Counted from the first letter of the stretch, positions 7,464 through 17,335 are shown. The stretch: DNA of 64,000 nucleotides from Compostibacillus humi (GCF_014637175.1 NZ_BMEV01000003.1:1-64000); one strand, 5' to 3'. The notes: generated by a model from the letters alone, not told the origin. Translations and numbers: made by a program.

Positions 7464-8744
7464 TTATTGAATATGTTGCAAATGCTGGAAAAACTCAGGA
7501 TAGGATATGTTAATGGAGGAGGCATCATCCAGCACAACCGTATCTTTGGCAATGAGTGAAGCGATTACCCCCATCATCGCAATGCGGTGGTCGTGATATG
7601 ATTTTATTTTCCCGCCATAAAGCGGTGTTTTTCCGTATATAATCATTCCGTCTTCTGTTGGTTCAATTTTTGCCCCAAGGGTGCTTAGCACATCGGTGAC
7701 GGCCAATATCCGGTCGGTTTCTTTTATTTTTAGCTCCTCTGCATTCCGTATGACTGTCTTGCCCTCCGCTTGAGTAGCAACTAATGCCAAAACCGGAATT
7801 TCATCGATGAGACGGGGGATAATTTCGCCTTCGATCGTTATTCCGTTTAACGGACTATACCGTACCGTAATATCCCCTAATCTCTCTCCTCCGATTTCCT
7901 CCTCGTGATGAATTTCTATGTCTGCACCCATCTGCTTTAATGCATCCAATATGCCGGTTCTCGTCTCATTTAAGCCGACTTTCCGAAGGGTAATTTCACT
8001 ATCAGGTACAATCACAGCTGCGGCCAGGAAAAAGGCTGCGGAAGAAATATCCCCTGGAACAAAAATATCTGTTGCTTTTAATTGTGTTTTGCTAGTTATG
8101 GTGGCGGCTAACCCTTCCGTCTTAATGTCAGCGCCAAATGCTTTGAGCATTTTTTCCGTGTGATCCCGGCTTTTCACCATTTCTTTTACTGTCGTCTCTC
8201 CGTCTGCAAATAATCCAGCCAGCAAAAGCGCAGATTTTACTTGAGCGCTTTTTACCGGCATCTTATATTCTATCCCTTTTAACGCTTTTCCGCGGATGCT
8301 AAGGGGAAGATAGTTGCCGTTTCCCCTGCCGTCGATGGAAGCCCCCATCTTCCGTAGCGGTTTCACGACCCGGTCCATCGGCCGACTGCTTAAAGACTGG
8401 TCCCCAAATATTGTCGTGAAAAAAGGAAGTCCTGATAATATGCCAAGCATTAATCGGGTAGTCGTTCCCGAGTTGCCAAAATCTAATGGCACGGACGGTT
8501 CTTGCAGATGGGAAGCCCCCTTCCCTTCGATAATTACTTGTTTTCCCTTCTTTTCAATGGATACTCCCATATGACGGAATGCTTGGAGGGTCGCCATACA
8601 GTCTTCTCCGTCCAGAAAATTGTCTATCCGGGAAGTGCCGTTGGCAAGAGATGCCAGCATTACCGCCCGGTGGGAAATGGATTTATCGCCGGGAACATCA
8701 ATGTTTCCCGCTAAGCCTTTGCTTACCGGATGTAAAGTACGCAT
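7464..8744 (-). CDS. aroA: 3-phosphoshikimate 1-carboxyvinyltransferase (EPSP synthase)
   Basis: A 426-residue enzyme joining phosphoenolpyruvate to shikimate-3-phosphate, the sixth step of the shikimate pathway. The PEP-site motif LDFGNSGTTTRLM and the shikimate-phosphate motif GDKSISHRAVML are intact, as is the late segment LKIKETDRI. It is named aroE in B. subtilis. It is the last gene of aroC-aroB-aroH-tyrA-aroA, 11 nt after tyrA. Confidence 0.97.
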   Translation of the reverse strand: MRTLHPVSKGLAGNIDVPGDKSISHRAVMLASLANGTSRIDNFLDGEDCMATLQAFRHMGVSIEKKGKQVIIEGKGASHLQEPSVPLDFGNSGTTTRLMLGILSGLPFFTTIFGDQSLSSRPMDRVVKPLRKMGASIDGRGNGNYLPLSIRGKALKGIEYKMPVKSAQVKSALLLAGLFADGETTVKEMVKSRDHTEKMLKAFGADIKTEGLAATITSKTQLKATDIFVPGDISSAAFFLAAAVIVPDSEITLRKVGLNETRTGILDALKQMGADIEIHHEEEIGGERLGDITVRYSPLNGITIEGEIIPRLIDEIPVLALVATQAEGKTVIRNAEELKIKETDRILAVTDVLSTLGAKIEPTEDGMIIYGKTPLYGGKIKSYHDHRIAMMGVIASLIAKDTVVLDDASSINISYPEFFQHLQHIQ

Positions 8745-8755
8745 AACAACTCTCC

Positions 8756-9859
8756 TTATTGGATAATCTTAGCTTCATATCCGTGATGCAACAAAATGTC
8801 CAAACTAGCTTTTTGTGTTTCCTCCGTATAGAAACTTAGCCGTAATACCCCGGTAATTCCTTCTCTTATTTCGAGAATTTCGATGTTTTTAATGCTAATA
8901 TTTTTATTTGCTAACAATAATACGACGGACGCAAGGGCACCAGGCTGATCGCGGATATCCACGTACAAATCATAGAAGGACGGGATGGCACCCTTTTCTT
9001 TTGTAGGCAAACCGTCCCGATATTTTTTCGCCTGTTCCAAATATGTAATCATTTCTTCTTTTCGATTATTATCAATAAACCCTTTCACGTACTTCATTTC
9101 ATCGATCCATTCCGAAAGCAGAGCCGACAGCTTTTCCCGATTATGGTAGAAAATGTCTTGCCACAATTTGGGGTTGCTGGAGGCGATTCGCGTAATATCG
9201 CGAAATCCGCCGGCTGCAAGATTTGGTAAATAATTATGTTTTTTTTCCCATTTTTTTGCTTGTTGTACTAAAGAAGACGCGATTAAATGGGGAAAATGAG
9301 AGATTACGCCTGTCATTTCATCGTGTTCTGTCGGATTTAAAACGACAAACTTACATTTTGTATGTTTTAGTACGTCTTTCAGGATCTCTACTTTTCCTTC
9401 TTTGCATCGGTGCGACGGGGTCAAAACATAGATGGCATTTTCGAATAAATGAGCTTTTGAAGCTTCAATTCCCATTTTATGAGAGCCTGCCATCGGATGA
9501 CCGCCGATAAATGAAATGCGTTCATTTTCAATTTTATTTGCCGCTTCCATTACCGGGCCTTTGACAGATGAGACATCCGTCACAATGACATCTTTCGTAA
9601 AAGCAATTTGCTGCAGCTGCTGCAGCAAAGAAATCGTTTCGGAAATCGGGGCGGCTAAAATAATGATATCTGCTTTTTCCGCTGCCTCGGAAAAACGTTG
9701 ATACCCTTCATGGATTATTCCGTTTGTCAGGGCATATTGGACGGTGGGTTCATTGACATCGTATCCTAAAATATGATGCTCATTCGACTGTTTAATCGCC
9801 TTTGCAATCGAGCCGCCGATTAAACCGAGTCCTGCAATTAATATTGTCCGTTTCACCAT
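8756..9859 (-). CDS. tyrA: Prephenate dehydrogenase
   Basis: A 367-residue enzyme converting prephenate to 4-hydroxyphenylpyruvate with NAD, the committed step to tyrosine. The N-terminal dinucleotide fold has GLGLIGGSIAKAI. The helical dimer domain carries GGHPMAGSHKMG. The C-terminal ACT domain (about residues 295-367, DIRDQPGALASVVLLLANKN) suggests tyrosine feedback. Its ATG overlaps the stop of aroH by one base (TAATG), which implies coupling. In B. subtilis trpEDCFBA and hisC lie between these two genes; they are absent here. Confidence 0.97.
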   Translation of the reverse strand: MVKRTILIAGLGLIGGSIAKAIKQSNEHHILGYDVNEPTVQYALTNGIIHEGYQRFSEAAEKADIIILAAPISETISLLQQLQQIAFTKDVIVTDVSSVKGPVMEAANKIENERISFIGGHPMAGSHKMGIEASKAHLFENAIYVLTPSHRCKEGKVEILKDVLKHTKCKFVVLNPTEHDEMTGVISHFPHLIASSLVQQAKKWEKKHNYLPNLAAGGFRDITRIASSNPKLWQDIFYHNREKLSALLSEWIDEMKYVKGFIDNNRKEEMITYLEQAKKYRDGLPTKEKGAIPSFYDLYVDIRDQPGALASVVLLLANKNISIKNIEILEIREGITGVLRLSFYTEETQKASLDILLHHGYEAKIIQ

Positions 9860-10227
9860 TAGTCTCCCTTCACTAAATCTGGTCGGAGCTGAACTGCATC
9901 ATGCAAAAATACATGGTTAATTTCTTCCTGTTTCCGCTCCGTATCCACCACCATCATGATTCGAATGCATTTCGACAGACTGTTCGGCACATCCATTTCT
10001 GCCATGCACATAACTGGTACATATTTCCATCCTTCAATTTTCCGCAATGCTTGTGCAGGAAAAGCTGCATTAATATCCTTCGTTGCAGAAATAAAAATAT
10101 GGGAAACATTGGAAGGATGAATGTCATTTTCGGCAATCATTTTTTCTAGTAATTCTTTCGTATATGCAATAATCAAATCTTTATCATTTTCAGGAACTGT
10201 TGTAGCCCCCCGAATTCCCCGAGTCAT
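9859..10227 (-). CDS. aroH: Chorismate mutase, AroH type
   Basis: A 122-residue AroH-class chorismate mutase that rearranges chorismate to prephenate. The family's short trimeric form is recognisable from the start MTRGIRGATTVPEND, which includes the arginine near position 6, and from the CMAEMDVPNSLSKCIR segment with its active-site arginine. Its ATG overlaps the aroB stop by 4 nt (ATGA) and its own stop overlaps tyrA, so translation is coupled along the operon. Confidence 0.97.
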   Translation of the reverse strand: MTRGIRGATTVPENDKDLIIAYTKELLEKMIAENDIHPSNVSHIFISATKDINAAFPAQALRKIEGWKYVPVMCMAEMDVPNSLSKCIRIMMVVDTERKQEEINHVFLHDAVQLRPDLVKGD

Positions 10228-11297
10228 CCTCTCACCAACCTCTCTCTAAACCGCTTTATGTAATGGACGATCTGTTCATCATCAAGCACTGCTGTTGTAG
10301 GCTGTCCAATATCCTTTAATAATACCATTTGAACTTTTCCTGCTTGCGCTTTTTTGTCCGTCTTCATTCGTTTTAATAAAATTTCCGGATCCAGCATCTC
10401 AGCTGGCAGCGGATAGCCATTATCCGATAGCCACCCGTACAGCTTGGAAAATGAAACATCCGCCTGAAACAGGTCCTCACTGACGAAGAGGGAAAATAAC
10501 AGTCCGACAGCAACGGCTTCACCATGTTTCAGCAGCTGGTATTGCAGTTCCGTTTCTATCGCATGTCCTAATGTGTGGCCAAGGTTTAAAAATTTTCGCT
10601 CTCCCTTTTCTTTTTCATCGGCTGTAACGATGGCAGTTTTTACTTCGATGCCGAAGGAAAGATGCTCTTGTAACTCTTCCTTTGTCAAGTCGTGTAAATT
10701 AACCTGTAACAATCGTTCAAAAGCTTCCTTGTCCGAAATTAAGGCTTCTTTTACAATTTCTGCATAGCCCGAGCGAATTTCCTGCGGAGGCAACGTAGCC
10801 AGCGTGTCCACATCATATAGGACCGCCGCTGGAGGATAAAAACTCCCGATCAAATTTTTCCCTTGTTCGTGGTTAATGGCCACTTTCCCGCCGACACTGC
10901 TGTCATGAGCGAGCACGGTTGTCGGAACTTGGATATAGTCGATTCCCCGCATGTACGTGGCGGCAACAAATCCGGCAATATCTCCAACGACCCCGCCTCC
11001 CAGGGCGATAATTAAGGAATTCCGATCGAGTCCGGCTTCAATCGCTTCGGTTTGCAAACGGTAATACGTTGTTATATTTTTTGATTGTTCTCCAGCCGCT
11101 ACGACAGCGACAGCTTTATGCACTTTAGGCAAACTTTCTAACAATGTTTGCAAATAAAGCTTTTCCACTACATCATCGGTAATAACGAAGATCGAAGAAT
11201 ATTCTTTTTGCAAATATTTGCTGACGTTTTTTAACAAGCCTTCGCCAATCCAAACGGAATACGTATGGCTACTGGACGGTACGACAATCTCTTTCAT
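10224..11297 (-). CDS. aroB: 3-dehydroquinate synthase
   Basis: A 357-residue enzyme making 3-dehydroquinate from DAHP. It has the NAD-binding GGGVVGDIAGFVAATYMRG and the metal ligands in the GHTLGHAIE segment (the histidines) and in GYAEIVKEALI (the glutamate). The ATG immediately follows the TAA of aroC with no spacing, and the 3' end overlaps aroH, consistent with one operon. Confidence 0.97.
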   Translation of the reverse strand: MKEIVVPSSSHTYSVWIGEGLLKNVSKYLQKEYSSIFVITDDVVEKLYLQTLLESLPKVHKAVAVVAAGEQSKNITTYYRLQTEAIEAGLDRNSLIIALGGGVVGDIAGFVAATYMRGIDYIQVPTTVLAHDSSVGGKVAINHEQGKNLIGSFYPPAAVLYDVDTLATLPPQEIRSGYAEIVKEALISDKEAFERLLQVNLHDLTKEELQEHLSFGIEVKTAIVTADEKEKGERKFLNLGHTLGHAIETELQYQLLKHGEAVAVGLLFSLFVSEDLFQADVSFSKLYGWLSDNGYPLPAEMLDPEILLKRMKTDKKAQAGKVQMVLLKDIGQPTTAVLDDEQIVHYIKRFRERLVRG

Positions 11298-12467
11298 TTA
11301 AAAACACCTGATTTCCTCTCGGTATTCATCAACTGCCTTTTTCAATTTCGAAAATTGATCCCGTGAAAATTGTTCTAAAATTGCTCTGGCTAATTCAAAG
11401 GCAACAACATGTTCCATGACGACGGAAGCTGCTGGGACTGCACATGCATCAGAACGTTCCACCGTTGCGGTAAAAGGCTCTTTTGTATTGATGTCCACAC
11501 TGCGCAGCGGATTTTTCATCAAAGTAGGAATAGGTTTCATTACCCCTCTGACGACGATCGGCATGCCGGTTGTCATGCCCCCTTCAAACCCGCCGAGCCG
11601 ATTGGAAGTCCGATAATACCCTTTCTTCTCATTCCAGGCAATTTCGTCATGGACTTCGCTGCCCAATTTTCGGGCTGCCTCAAATCCTAAGCCGAATTCG
11701 ACTCCCTTAAACGCATTTATGCTGACGACCGCAGCGGCAATCCGGGCATCCAGTTTCCGGTCATAGTGAACATAGGAACCGATACCGGCAGGCATTCCTT
11801 CTACATATACCTCACACACTCCGCCAACTGAATTTCCTGCTTGTTTTACTTCGTCAATCTTATCCATCATTTCCTGTTCAACATCCGGATCTAAAACCAT
11901 GACAGGCGATTGTTGGGCCCGCTCAATGCGTTCTTCGATGGATAAGTTATCTTGGTCTTTCGCTTTAATTCCGCCTATTTCCTTTACATATCCGCAAACT
12001 TTAATTCCTAGTTGCTGAAGCAGGATTTTAGCAACGGCTCCGGCTGCAACCCTTGCTGCAGTCTCCCTTGCTGATGAACGCTCCAGCACATTGCGAATAT
12101 CCCGGTGGCCATATTTTAGTGCTCCATTTAAATCGGCATGGCCAGGACGGGGCTTCGTGACTACCCGGCGAATTTCTGTTCCCTCTTCCAGCGGCTCTTC
12201 TCCCATAATATCTGTCCAATGTTTAAAATCATCATTTTTAATAACTAAGGAAATCGGGGAACCTAACGTATATCCGTGACGGATTCCGCTCGTTATTTCT
12301 ACTAAATCTTTTTCGATTTGCTGTCTTCTTCCCCGACCGTATCCTTGCTGCCTGCGTAATAAGGAGGAATTTATTTCGTCAATTTGAATGGATAGTCCTG
12401 CAGGAACCCCTTCAATAATTGTGGTCAACTGTTTTCCGTGGGATTCTCCAGCGGTTAAATAGCGCAA
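11298..12467 (-). CDS. aroC: Chorismate synthase
   Basis: A 389-residue FMN-dependent enzyme making chorismate from EPSP. The family signatures are intact: GESHGKQL at the start, [20 protein letters not shown], and [13 protein letters not shown] near the end. It is named aroF in B. subtilis. It is the first gene of the aromatic operon, with AAAGGAG before the ATG and an extended -10 promoter candidate about 50 bp upstream. I saw no TRAP-type GAG/TAG repeat cluster in its short leader. Confidence 0.97.
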   Translation of the reverse strand: MRYLTAGESHGKQLTTIIEGVPAGLSIQIDEINSSLLRRQQGYGRGRRQQIEKDLVEITSGIRHGYTLGSPISLVIKNDDFKHWTDIMGEEPLEEGTEIRRVVTKPRPGHADLNGALKYGHRDIRNVLERSSARETAARVAAGAVAKILLQQLGIKVCGYVKEIGGIKAKDQDNLSIEERIERAQQSPVMVLDPDVEQEMMDKIDEVKQAGNSVGGVCEVYVEGMPAGIGSYVHYDRKLDARIAAAVVSINAFKGVEFGLGFEAARKLGSEVHDEIAWNEKKGYYRTSNRLGGFEGGMTTGMPIVVRGVMKPIPTLMKNPLRSVDINTKEPFTATVERSDACAVPAASVVMEHVVAFELARAILEQFSRDQFSKLKKAVDEYREEIRCF

Positions 12468-12517
12468 TGAACATTCTCCTTTACTGAAATATTTTAAAGG
12501 ACTAAAGTTTTCTAACT

Positions 12518-12523
12518 AATATA
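12518..12523 (-). promoter_or_regulatory. Extended -10 promoter candidate for the aro operon
   Basis: On the minus strand TGCTATATT is an extended -10 (TGn) about 50 bp before aroC. No convincing -35 is present at 17 bp. Weak evidence. Confidence 0.35.
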
Positions 12524-12580
12524 GCATAATTCCATATGATTTTGTAGAAAATTATAAAAGATGTATATTTTTAAATCTTC

Positions 12581-13375
12581 CTAATATTCCTTGTTTTGCG
12601 TGTTTATTCTCTGATAAAAAAAGGTATCAAATAATTCCAGTCCGTATTGATTCGGATTGAATATTTGTTCTGTACTACCAACAAATAATATGCCGTTATT
12701 GTTGAGCGATTTTCCGAATTGACGATAAATTTTTTCTTTCGCTTCATCGGTAAAGTAAATGAGTACGTTTCGGCAGACAATCAAGTCTACTTGTTTCGGA
12801 TACAAATCTGCAAGCAAATTATGTTTCCGGAAAGTGACTTTCTGTTTTATTGTAGGGTCAAGATAGAATAAATTATGCTTTGTACGAAAATATTTCTGTT
12901 TGAACGATCTTGGCAAATCTTTTAACGATTGTTCATGATAAATTCCTTCCTTCGCTTTCTTTAAAATGTTCTCATCTATATCTGTCGCCAGGATTTCCGT
13001 TTGAATATGGGGGAAATGTTCTCTCATCATCATCGCGATGCTATACGGCTCTTCCCCAGTAGAACAGGCGGCGCTCCAGATAAAAATATTTGACTTGTCT
13101 TTCGTCAAATAGGGAATCACTTCCCGCTGCAAAACATCCCATCTTTTTGGGTTCCGGTAAAATTCGGATACATTAATTGTCAGCCGGTCAATAAACTCGT
13201 TAAACAAAGCACTATCTTGCAAAAGTGCATCGTAATACGCATCAAAATTATGAAATCCTCGTTTATTTCTTAGCGATGTAATCCGGCGCTTCATTTGGTT
13301 TTCTTTATATAATCTTAAGTCGATTCCAGTTTTCTTTTTAATCTTCGTTATGAAACGATAATATTCCTCTGCCAA
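12581..13375 (-). CDS. cheR: Chemotaxis protein methyltransferase CheR
   Basis: A 264-residue S-adenosylmethionine-dependent enzyme that methylates glutamates of chemoreceptors. It has the helical N-domain (MKRRITSLRNKRG) and the catalytic core with NVSEFYRNPKRW, the SAM motif IWSAACSTGEEPYS and LIVCRNVLIYF. The only start giving the full N-terminal domain is a TTG preceded by AGAGGG, so I accept TTG. Its presence indicates a motile, chemotactic lineage. It lies between ndk and aroC, as in B. subtilis. Confidence 0.95.
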   Translation of the reverse strand: MAEEYYRFITKIKKKTGIDLRLYKENQMKRRITSLRNKRGFHNFDAYYDALLQDSALFNEFIDRLTINVSEFYRNPKRWDVLQREVIPYLTKDKSNIFIWSAACSTGEEPYSIAMMMREHFPHIQTEILATDIDENILKKAKEGIYHEQSLKDLPRSFKQKYFRTKHNLFYLDPTIKQKVTFRKHNLLADLYPKQVDLIVCRNVLIYFTDEAKEKIYRQFGKSLNNNGILFVGSTEQIFNPNQYGLELFDTFFYQRINTQNKEY

Positions 13376-13395
13376 GTCTATCCCTCTTCCTTGTT

Positions 13396-13426
13396 AAAAA
13401 ACCTCCGTTATCATTAACGGAGGTTT
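13396..13426 (-). terminator. Terminator of ndk
   Basis: On the minus strand the perfect stem AAACCTCCGTTA / TAACGGAGGTTT with a 4-nt loop is followed by T residues, just after ndk and before cheR. Confidence 0.92.
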
Positions 13427-13432
13427 CGTTCT

Positions 13433-13879
13433 TTAGTAAATCCATGCACTATCTTGTTTTTCATAAGAGATGAGTTCATCCGGTGCAAAGAACAAATTAA
13501 TTTCCCGTTCCGCACTTTCCTTCGAGTCAGAACCGTGGATGACGTTTTTGCCGACGGTTAGGCCAAAATCCCCGCGAATGGTTCCAGGCAGGGCTTCCTG
13601 CGGATTTGTTTTCCCCATCATGTTTCTCGCTGTAGCGATTACATTTTCACCTTCCCAAACCATGGCAAACACCGGGCCGGAAGTAATGAAATCTACTAAT
13701 TCACCGAAGAAAGGTTTGTCTTTATGTTCTCCGTAATGCTTTTCAGCCAGCTCTTGGGATACAGACATTAATTTCGCACCGACTAGTTTAAAGCCTTTCG
13801 CTTCGAAACGCTGGACAATGTTTCCGATTAAATTCCGCTGAACCCCGTCAGGCTTTACCATTAAGAATGTTCTTTCCAT
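13433..13879 (-). CDS. ndk: Nucleoside diphosphate kinase
   Basis: A 148-residue enzyme equilibrating NTP and NDP pools by a phosphohistidine intermediate. The active-site motif [16 protein letters not shown] contains the catalytic histidine, and the N-terminal [15 protein letters not shown] is typical. It has a full bacterial length. It sits between hepT and cheR as in B. subtilis and ends in a strong terminator. Confidence 0.97.
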   Translation of the reverse strand: MERTFLMVKPDGVQRNLIGNIVQRFEAKGFKLVGAKLMSVSQELAEKHYGEHKDKPFFGELVDFITSGPVFAMVWEGENVIATARNMMGKTNPQEALPGTIRGDFGLTVGKNVIHGSDSKESAEREINLFFAPDELISYEKQDSAWIY

Positions 13880-13969
13880 TGTCTACACCTCTCTAATTAT
13901 GTATCTGAAACTAACCTCTAAAATCTTATCAAATTTATTTGAAAATAACAATAGATTTCCATTTTTTCT

Positions 13970-14938
13970 CTAATATTTCCGCTTGCCAATATATAAAGCA
14001 ATGTCTTTTAATATTTGTTTTGCTTTTTCATCCGGAAGATTGGCTAAGGAAGTTAATGCTTTCTGTAAATAACGGTTGCTCCATTCATACGACTTTTCAA
14101 TGGCATTCGTCCGTTTCAGCATCGTCAAGAGTTCATTTATTTCACTCTTTTCCATTTCCTTTTGCTGAAATGCCTGTTGCAGCCGTTCCGTAAATGCACG
14201 ATCTTCCATTGCGAAGAGAACCGGCAGCGTAATGTTACCTTGAATCAGATCATTTCCGACAGGCTTCCCTAATTCTTTTGCTGTTGAGGTAAAGTCAAGA
14301 ATATCGTCAATAATTTGGAAGCTCATTCCGACATAGTAGCCATACCGGTATAACTGGTTCGTATGCTCTTTCGGCAAACCGGCAACCAGTCCGCCTAGCT
14401 GACAGCTAATCGCGATAAGCAATGCGGTTTTTCGTTTAATTCTCCGCAAATAATTCCGAATGGACTGATCGATATTGAATTTATCTTTCATTTGTTCAAT
14501 TTCACCGATACACACTTCGACCATTGCTTTTGACAATATTTGATGCAATCGGGGATCCTTTATGCTAGTGACCTCTTCCAATGCTCTCGCCAGCAAATAA
14601 TCACCGGTATATATCGCTACCCGGTTCCCATATTGATGCTTAATCGTAGGCTTTCCCCTGCGCAGGGTCGCATCATCAATAACGTCGTCGTGAACTAAAG
14701 TGGCCATATGAATAAGCTCAAGACTGACAGCCAGTTTTAATACTTTTTCCAGATGAAAATCGCCCAGCTGACTTGATAACAGCACAAATATTGGCCGGAT
14801 TCTTTTTCCCCCAGCCTTCACAAGTTCGGTAGATGCTTCCCGCAGTATTGGATGTTCTGCCTGAATCGAACGATACAGGGCTTTTTCAATCGAATCTAAA
14901 TCTTTTTTTAAGTATCCGTATGTTTTTGGAAGTTTCAT
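13970..14938 (-). CDS. hepT: Heptaprenyl diphosphate synthase component II
   Basis: A 322-residue trans-prenyltransferase that makes the C35 side chain of menaquinone-7 together with component I (HepS). Both aspartate-rich motifs are present: DDVIDDATLRRGKPT (first) and IIDDILDFTS (second). GGKRIRP and YTGDYLLARALE are typical. I place the start at the ATG with AGGTG upstream; a GTG nine bases earlier is possible. It forms the hepS-menG-hepT operon. Confidence 0.95.
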   Translation of the reverse strand: MKLPKTYGYLKKDLDSIEKALYRSIQAEHPILREASTELVKAGGKRIRPIFVLLSSQLGDFHLEKVLKLAVSLELIHMATLVHDDVIDDATLRRGKPTIKHQYGNRVAIYTGDYLLARALEEVTSIKDPRLHQILSKAMVEVCIGEIEQMKDKFNIDQSIRNYLRRIKRKTALLIAISCQLGGLVAGLPKEHTNQLYRYGYYVGMSFQIIDDILDFTSTAKELGKPVGNDLIQGNITLPVLFAMEDRAFTERLQQAFQQKEMEKSEINELLTMLKRTNAIEKSYEWSNRYLQKALTSLANLPDEKAKQILKDIALYIGKRKY

Positions 14939-14947
14939 GAATTTCAC

Positions 14948-15682
14948 CTAACTACCTGAAGTGTCACTTGCCGAATTGCTTTTATATCCGATATGCACCG
15001 CTGCTACTCCGCCTGTGTAGCTTTTCATCGTAACACGGGAAAATCCAGCATCTAAAAACATTTCCGAAAGCTTCTGTTTATCGGGAAAATTTCGAGTTGA
15101 TTCATTGAGCCAGGCGTATTCGTCATAGCTCCGAGCAAAAATCCTGCCAAATAGCGGCATAATAAATTGAAAATAGAAAAAGTATAATTGTCTGAATCCG
15201 ATTAAGGTCGGCTGAGATGTTTCAAGGCAGACAACAATTCCTCCCGGTTTAACTACCCGGTACATTTCCTTTAATGCTGACATGTAGTCGCGAACGTTTC
15301 TTAAGCCGAATCCGATGGTTACATAATCAAACGTATTGTCCGCAAATGGCAGTTCCAGAGCGTTGCCATGAATAAAGGTAATGTTGCGGTAATGGGTATT
15401 TCGCAGTTTCTTTTCGGCTACGGAGAGCATGTTTTTGCTAAAATCAAGACCAACAACCTCGCCTTTTGGACCTACCGCACGAGCAAGGGAGAATGTCCAA
15501 TCGCCGGTTCCGCAGCAGACATCGAGCGCCTTGCTTCCCCTTTGTACCTTCATCTGTTTCATAACATCTTTCCGCCAAAGTTTGTGCATTTGAAATGAGA
15601 TAATCGAGTTCATCGAGTCGTAATTTCGGTATATTTTTTCAAACACATGATGTACTCGCTGTTCTTTTGAATGTTGATCCAT
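14948..15682 (-). CDS. menG: Demethylmenaquinone methyltransferase
   Basis: A 244-residue SAM-dependent methyltransferase that completes menaquinone synthesis (called ubiE, menH or menG). It has motif [14 protein letters not shown], the family-specific [20 protein letters not shown] and the C-terminal [14 protein letters not shown]. It lies 4 nt after hepS and just before hepT, placing side-chain synthesis and ring methylation in one unit. The product is the electron carrier used by the qcr complex upstream. Confidence 0.96.
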   Translation of the reverse strand: MDQHSKEQRVHHVFEKIYRNYDSMNSIISFQMHKLWRKDVMKQMKVQRGSKALDVCCGTGDWTFSLARAVGPKGEVVGLDFSKNMLSVAEKKLRNTHYRNITFIHGNALELPFADNTFDYVTIGFGLRNVRDYMSALKEMYRVVKPGGIVVCLETSQPTLIGFRQLYFFYFQFIMPLFGRIFARSYDEYAWLNESTRNFPDKQKLSEMFLDAGFSRVTMKSYTGGVAAVHIGYKSNSASDTSGS

Positions 15683-15686
15683 TACT

Positions 15687-16451
15687 TTACCCTTCTTCCG
15701 ATACAGAAGTTTTGATAATTACATTGTTATCCGATAAAAAGTATTTTTTCAATTTGTTGTATGTTGATGGGAGTTCCCTTATTATGCGCACTACCGATTG
15801 TGACTTTTTCTGTAACCATGCATCTAATTCTTGGTCGGTAATAGAAGAAAGCATTGTCGATTGTTTATGAACTATTTTTTCCCTTTCCCGATATAGACTA
15901 GCTAGCGTGATCCATTCATCGGATAGATGCTCAAGTTGCAAATTATTAAAAAAAGAAGCAACTTGGGAAATAAGCAGTCCGTTTATGTGTCGGATTGTTG
16001 CTACGTAGTCTGGAAAGGATTGAATTTCTTTATAATACAGTTTCATTTTGTTCTCATTTATCTCTCTAATCGCAGATGCGAGCAGCCGGATAAATTCAAT
16101 TTCTTCTACATTGGCCAGTAAATAATAGTAGAGCCCGCTGTAGTAATCTCCTGCTAAAACGTTAAGCTGCTCCGTTAATTTTCCTTCCGCCGATTCCCTT
16201 TGTCTGCTATCGTCAGAAACGAGCTCATGAGTATCTAATGCGATTTGCACAAGCATCGTCGCTATCACATATTGGATTTTTTTTTGCTTTGCTAAAGATG
16301 AATGATCAATAATCGCAATTAATAAGGCCAGTTTATCTTCATCAATCTTCGGTTGGGAAATATGCTGATCCATATAATGATATTTGATTTTATCGAGAAT
16401 AATTTTTTTCATTTGCGTTAATTCCATTTCGGGTGTATTCAAGAAAATCAC
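15687..16451 (-). CDS. hepS: Heptaprenyl diphosphate synthase component I
   Basis: A 254-residue HEPPP_synt_1 family protein, the non-catalytic partner that sets product length for HepT. The segment [20 protein letters not shown] is characteristic. The first codon appears to be GTG with AGGAAAGG upstream. An ATG nine codons on is an alternative. It has its own promoter, separate from mtrB, and opens the hepS-menG-hepT operon. Confidence 0.92.
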   Translation of the reverse strand: MIFLNTPEMELTQMKKIILDKIKYHYMDQHISQPKIDEDKLALLIAIIDHSSLAKQKKIQYVIATMLVQIALDTHELVSDDSRQRESAEGKLTEQLNVLAGDYYSGLYYYLLANVEEIEFIRLLASAIREINENKMKLYYKEIQSFPDYVATIRHINGLLISQVASFFNNLQLEHLSDEWITLASLYREREKIVHKQSTMLSSITDQELDAWLQKKSQSVVRIIRELPSTYNKLKKYFLSDNNVIIKTSVSEEG

Positions 16452-16486
16452 CTAATGCCTTTCCTAACATCATCCATGCTTTAGCT

Positions 16487-16514
16487 ATTATAGCACATTT
16501 CATACGTGAACCAA
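16487..16514 (-). promoter_or_regulatory. Promoter of hepS-menG-hepT
   Basis: On the minus strand TTGGTT (16509-16514), a 16-bp spacer and TATAAT (16487-16492) with an extended TGC lie about 35 bp before hepS. Confidence 0.6.
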
Positions 16515-16538
16515 ACGGTTCTTTAATCGGGGCTTTGA

Positions 16539-16763
16539 TTATTCTGTTGTTAATTCGCCATGGCTAGTCTGAATGATTGCTTTTCCTCTTATTTTTACCG
16601 CCGATGTATGCTCCGTAAACTGGGCAATCATTACTTCTCCTTTATCAAGCTTTTCGGTGTGATGGAATTTTGTATCCGTGCCTCGCGTCAACCCGATAAC
16701 ATTTACTCCGTCTTCCAATGCTTTCACGACAAAAAAGTCCGGCTGCATATTTTTTTTATCCAT
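16539..16763 (-). CDS. mtrB: TRAP, tryptophan RNA-binding attenuation protein
   Basis: A 74-residue TRAP protein, which as an 11-mer binds tryptophan and then RNA carrying repeated GAG/UAG triplets. The sequence is strongly conserved: [17 protein letters not shown] around the tryptophan site, KLDKGE, and [11 protein letters not shown] with the RNA-contacting lysine and arginine. Here the classical target, the trp operon, is missing from its usual site. The B. subtilis partner gene folE (mtrA) is also absent between the HU gene and mtrB, and the HU gene terminator makes mtrB a separate unit. Confidence 0.97.
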   Translation of the reverse strand: MDKKNMQPDFFVVKALEDGVNVIGLTRGTDTKFHHTEKLDKGEVMIAQFTEHTSAVKIRGKAIIQTSHGELTTE

Positions 16764-16895
16764 ACCAATCCCTCCATCCTAGCAGATGCTCAAAATTTTC
16801 CCGGAATCAACCGGGTGGTGTTCTGGAAAAATATGTATTATTTCAACGGAAAATAGTAATATTTCTGTTATTTACGATAAAAATAAAGTATGCGT

Positions 16896-16923
16896 AAAAA
16901 AAGGGCACGTAGTTTACGTACCC
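16896..16923 (-). terminator. Terminator of the HU gene
   Basis: On the minus strand the stem GGGTACGT / ACGTGCCC with a 5-nt loop is followed by seven T. It separates the HU gene from mtrB. Confidence 0.9.
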
Positions 16924-16942
16924 TTCTTTGCCCTATGTAAAA

Positions 16943-17215
16943 TTATTTTACAGCTTCCTTGAGGGCTTTACCTGGTTTGAAGGCTGGAACCTTGCTTGCA
17001 GGAATTTCGATTTCCTCACCAGTTTGAGGATTACGACCTTTTCTTGCAGCACGTTCCCGTACTTCAAAGTTACCAAAGCCAATAAGTTGTACTTTTTCAC
17101 CTTTGCTTAGTGAATCCATGACAGATTCAAAAACAGCGTCAACTGCTTTTGTTGCGTCTTTTTTGGAAAGCTCGCTTTTTTCAGCAACTGCATTGATTAA
17201 GTCTGTTTTGTTCAT
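16943..17215 (-). CDS. hupA: DNA-binding protein HU
   Basis: A 90-residue HU protein (hbs in B. subtilis), a nucleoid protein that bends DNA as a dimer. The signature [20 protein letters not shown] and the DNA-intercalating proline region are intact. The start is at [10 protein letters not shown], which has GGGAGGAGGTGA just upstream; the longer reading includes that ribosome-binding site. It is monocistronic, with its own promoter and terminator. Confidence 0.97.
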   Translation of the reverse strand: MNKTDLINAVAEKSELSKKDATKAVDAVFESVMDSLSKGEKVQLIGFGNFEVRERAARKGRNPQTGEEIEIPASKVPAFKPGKALKEAVK

Positions 17216-17335
17216 GTCATTCACCTCCTCCCAATGGTAATACATCAGAACAAAATAATCAGTTTAACATCATTTGTTTACTATTTTGCCTGTTTTTATA
17301 CCTTTTGTCACCTGGAAAGTATGATGACAAGCCTT

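Noticed and set aside
16764-16800. GAG, TAG and GAG triplets in the mtrB leader as a TRAP site
   Set aside because: Only three triplets with irregular spacing; a real TRAP site needs about seven or more at 2-3 nt spacing.
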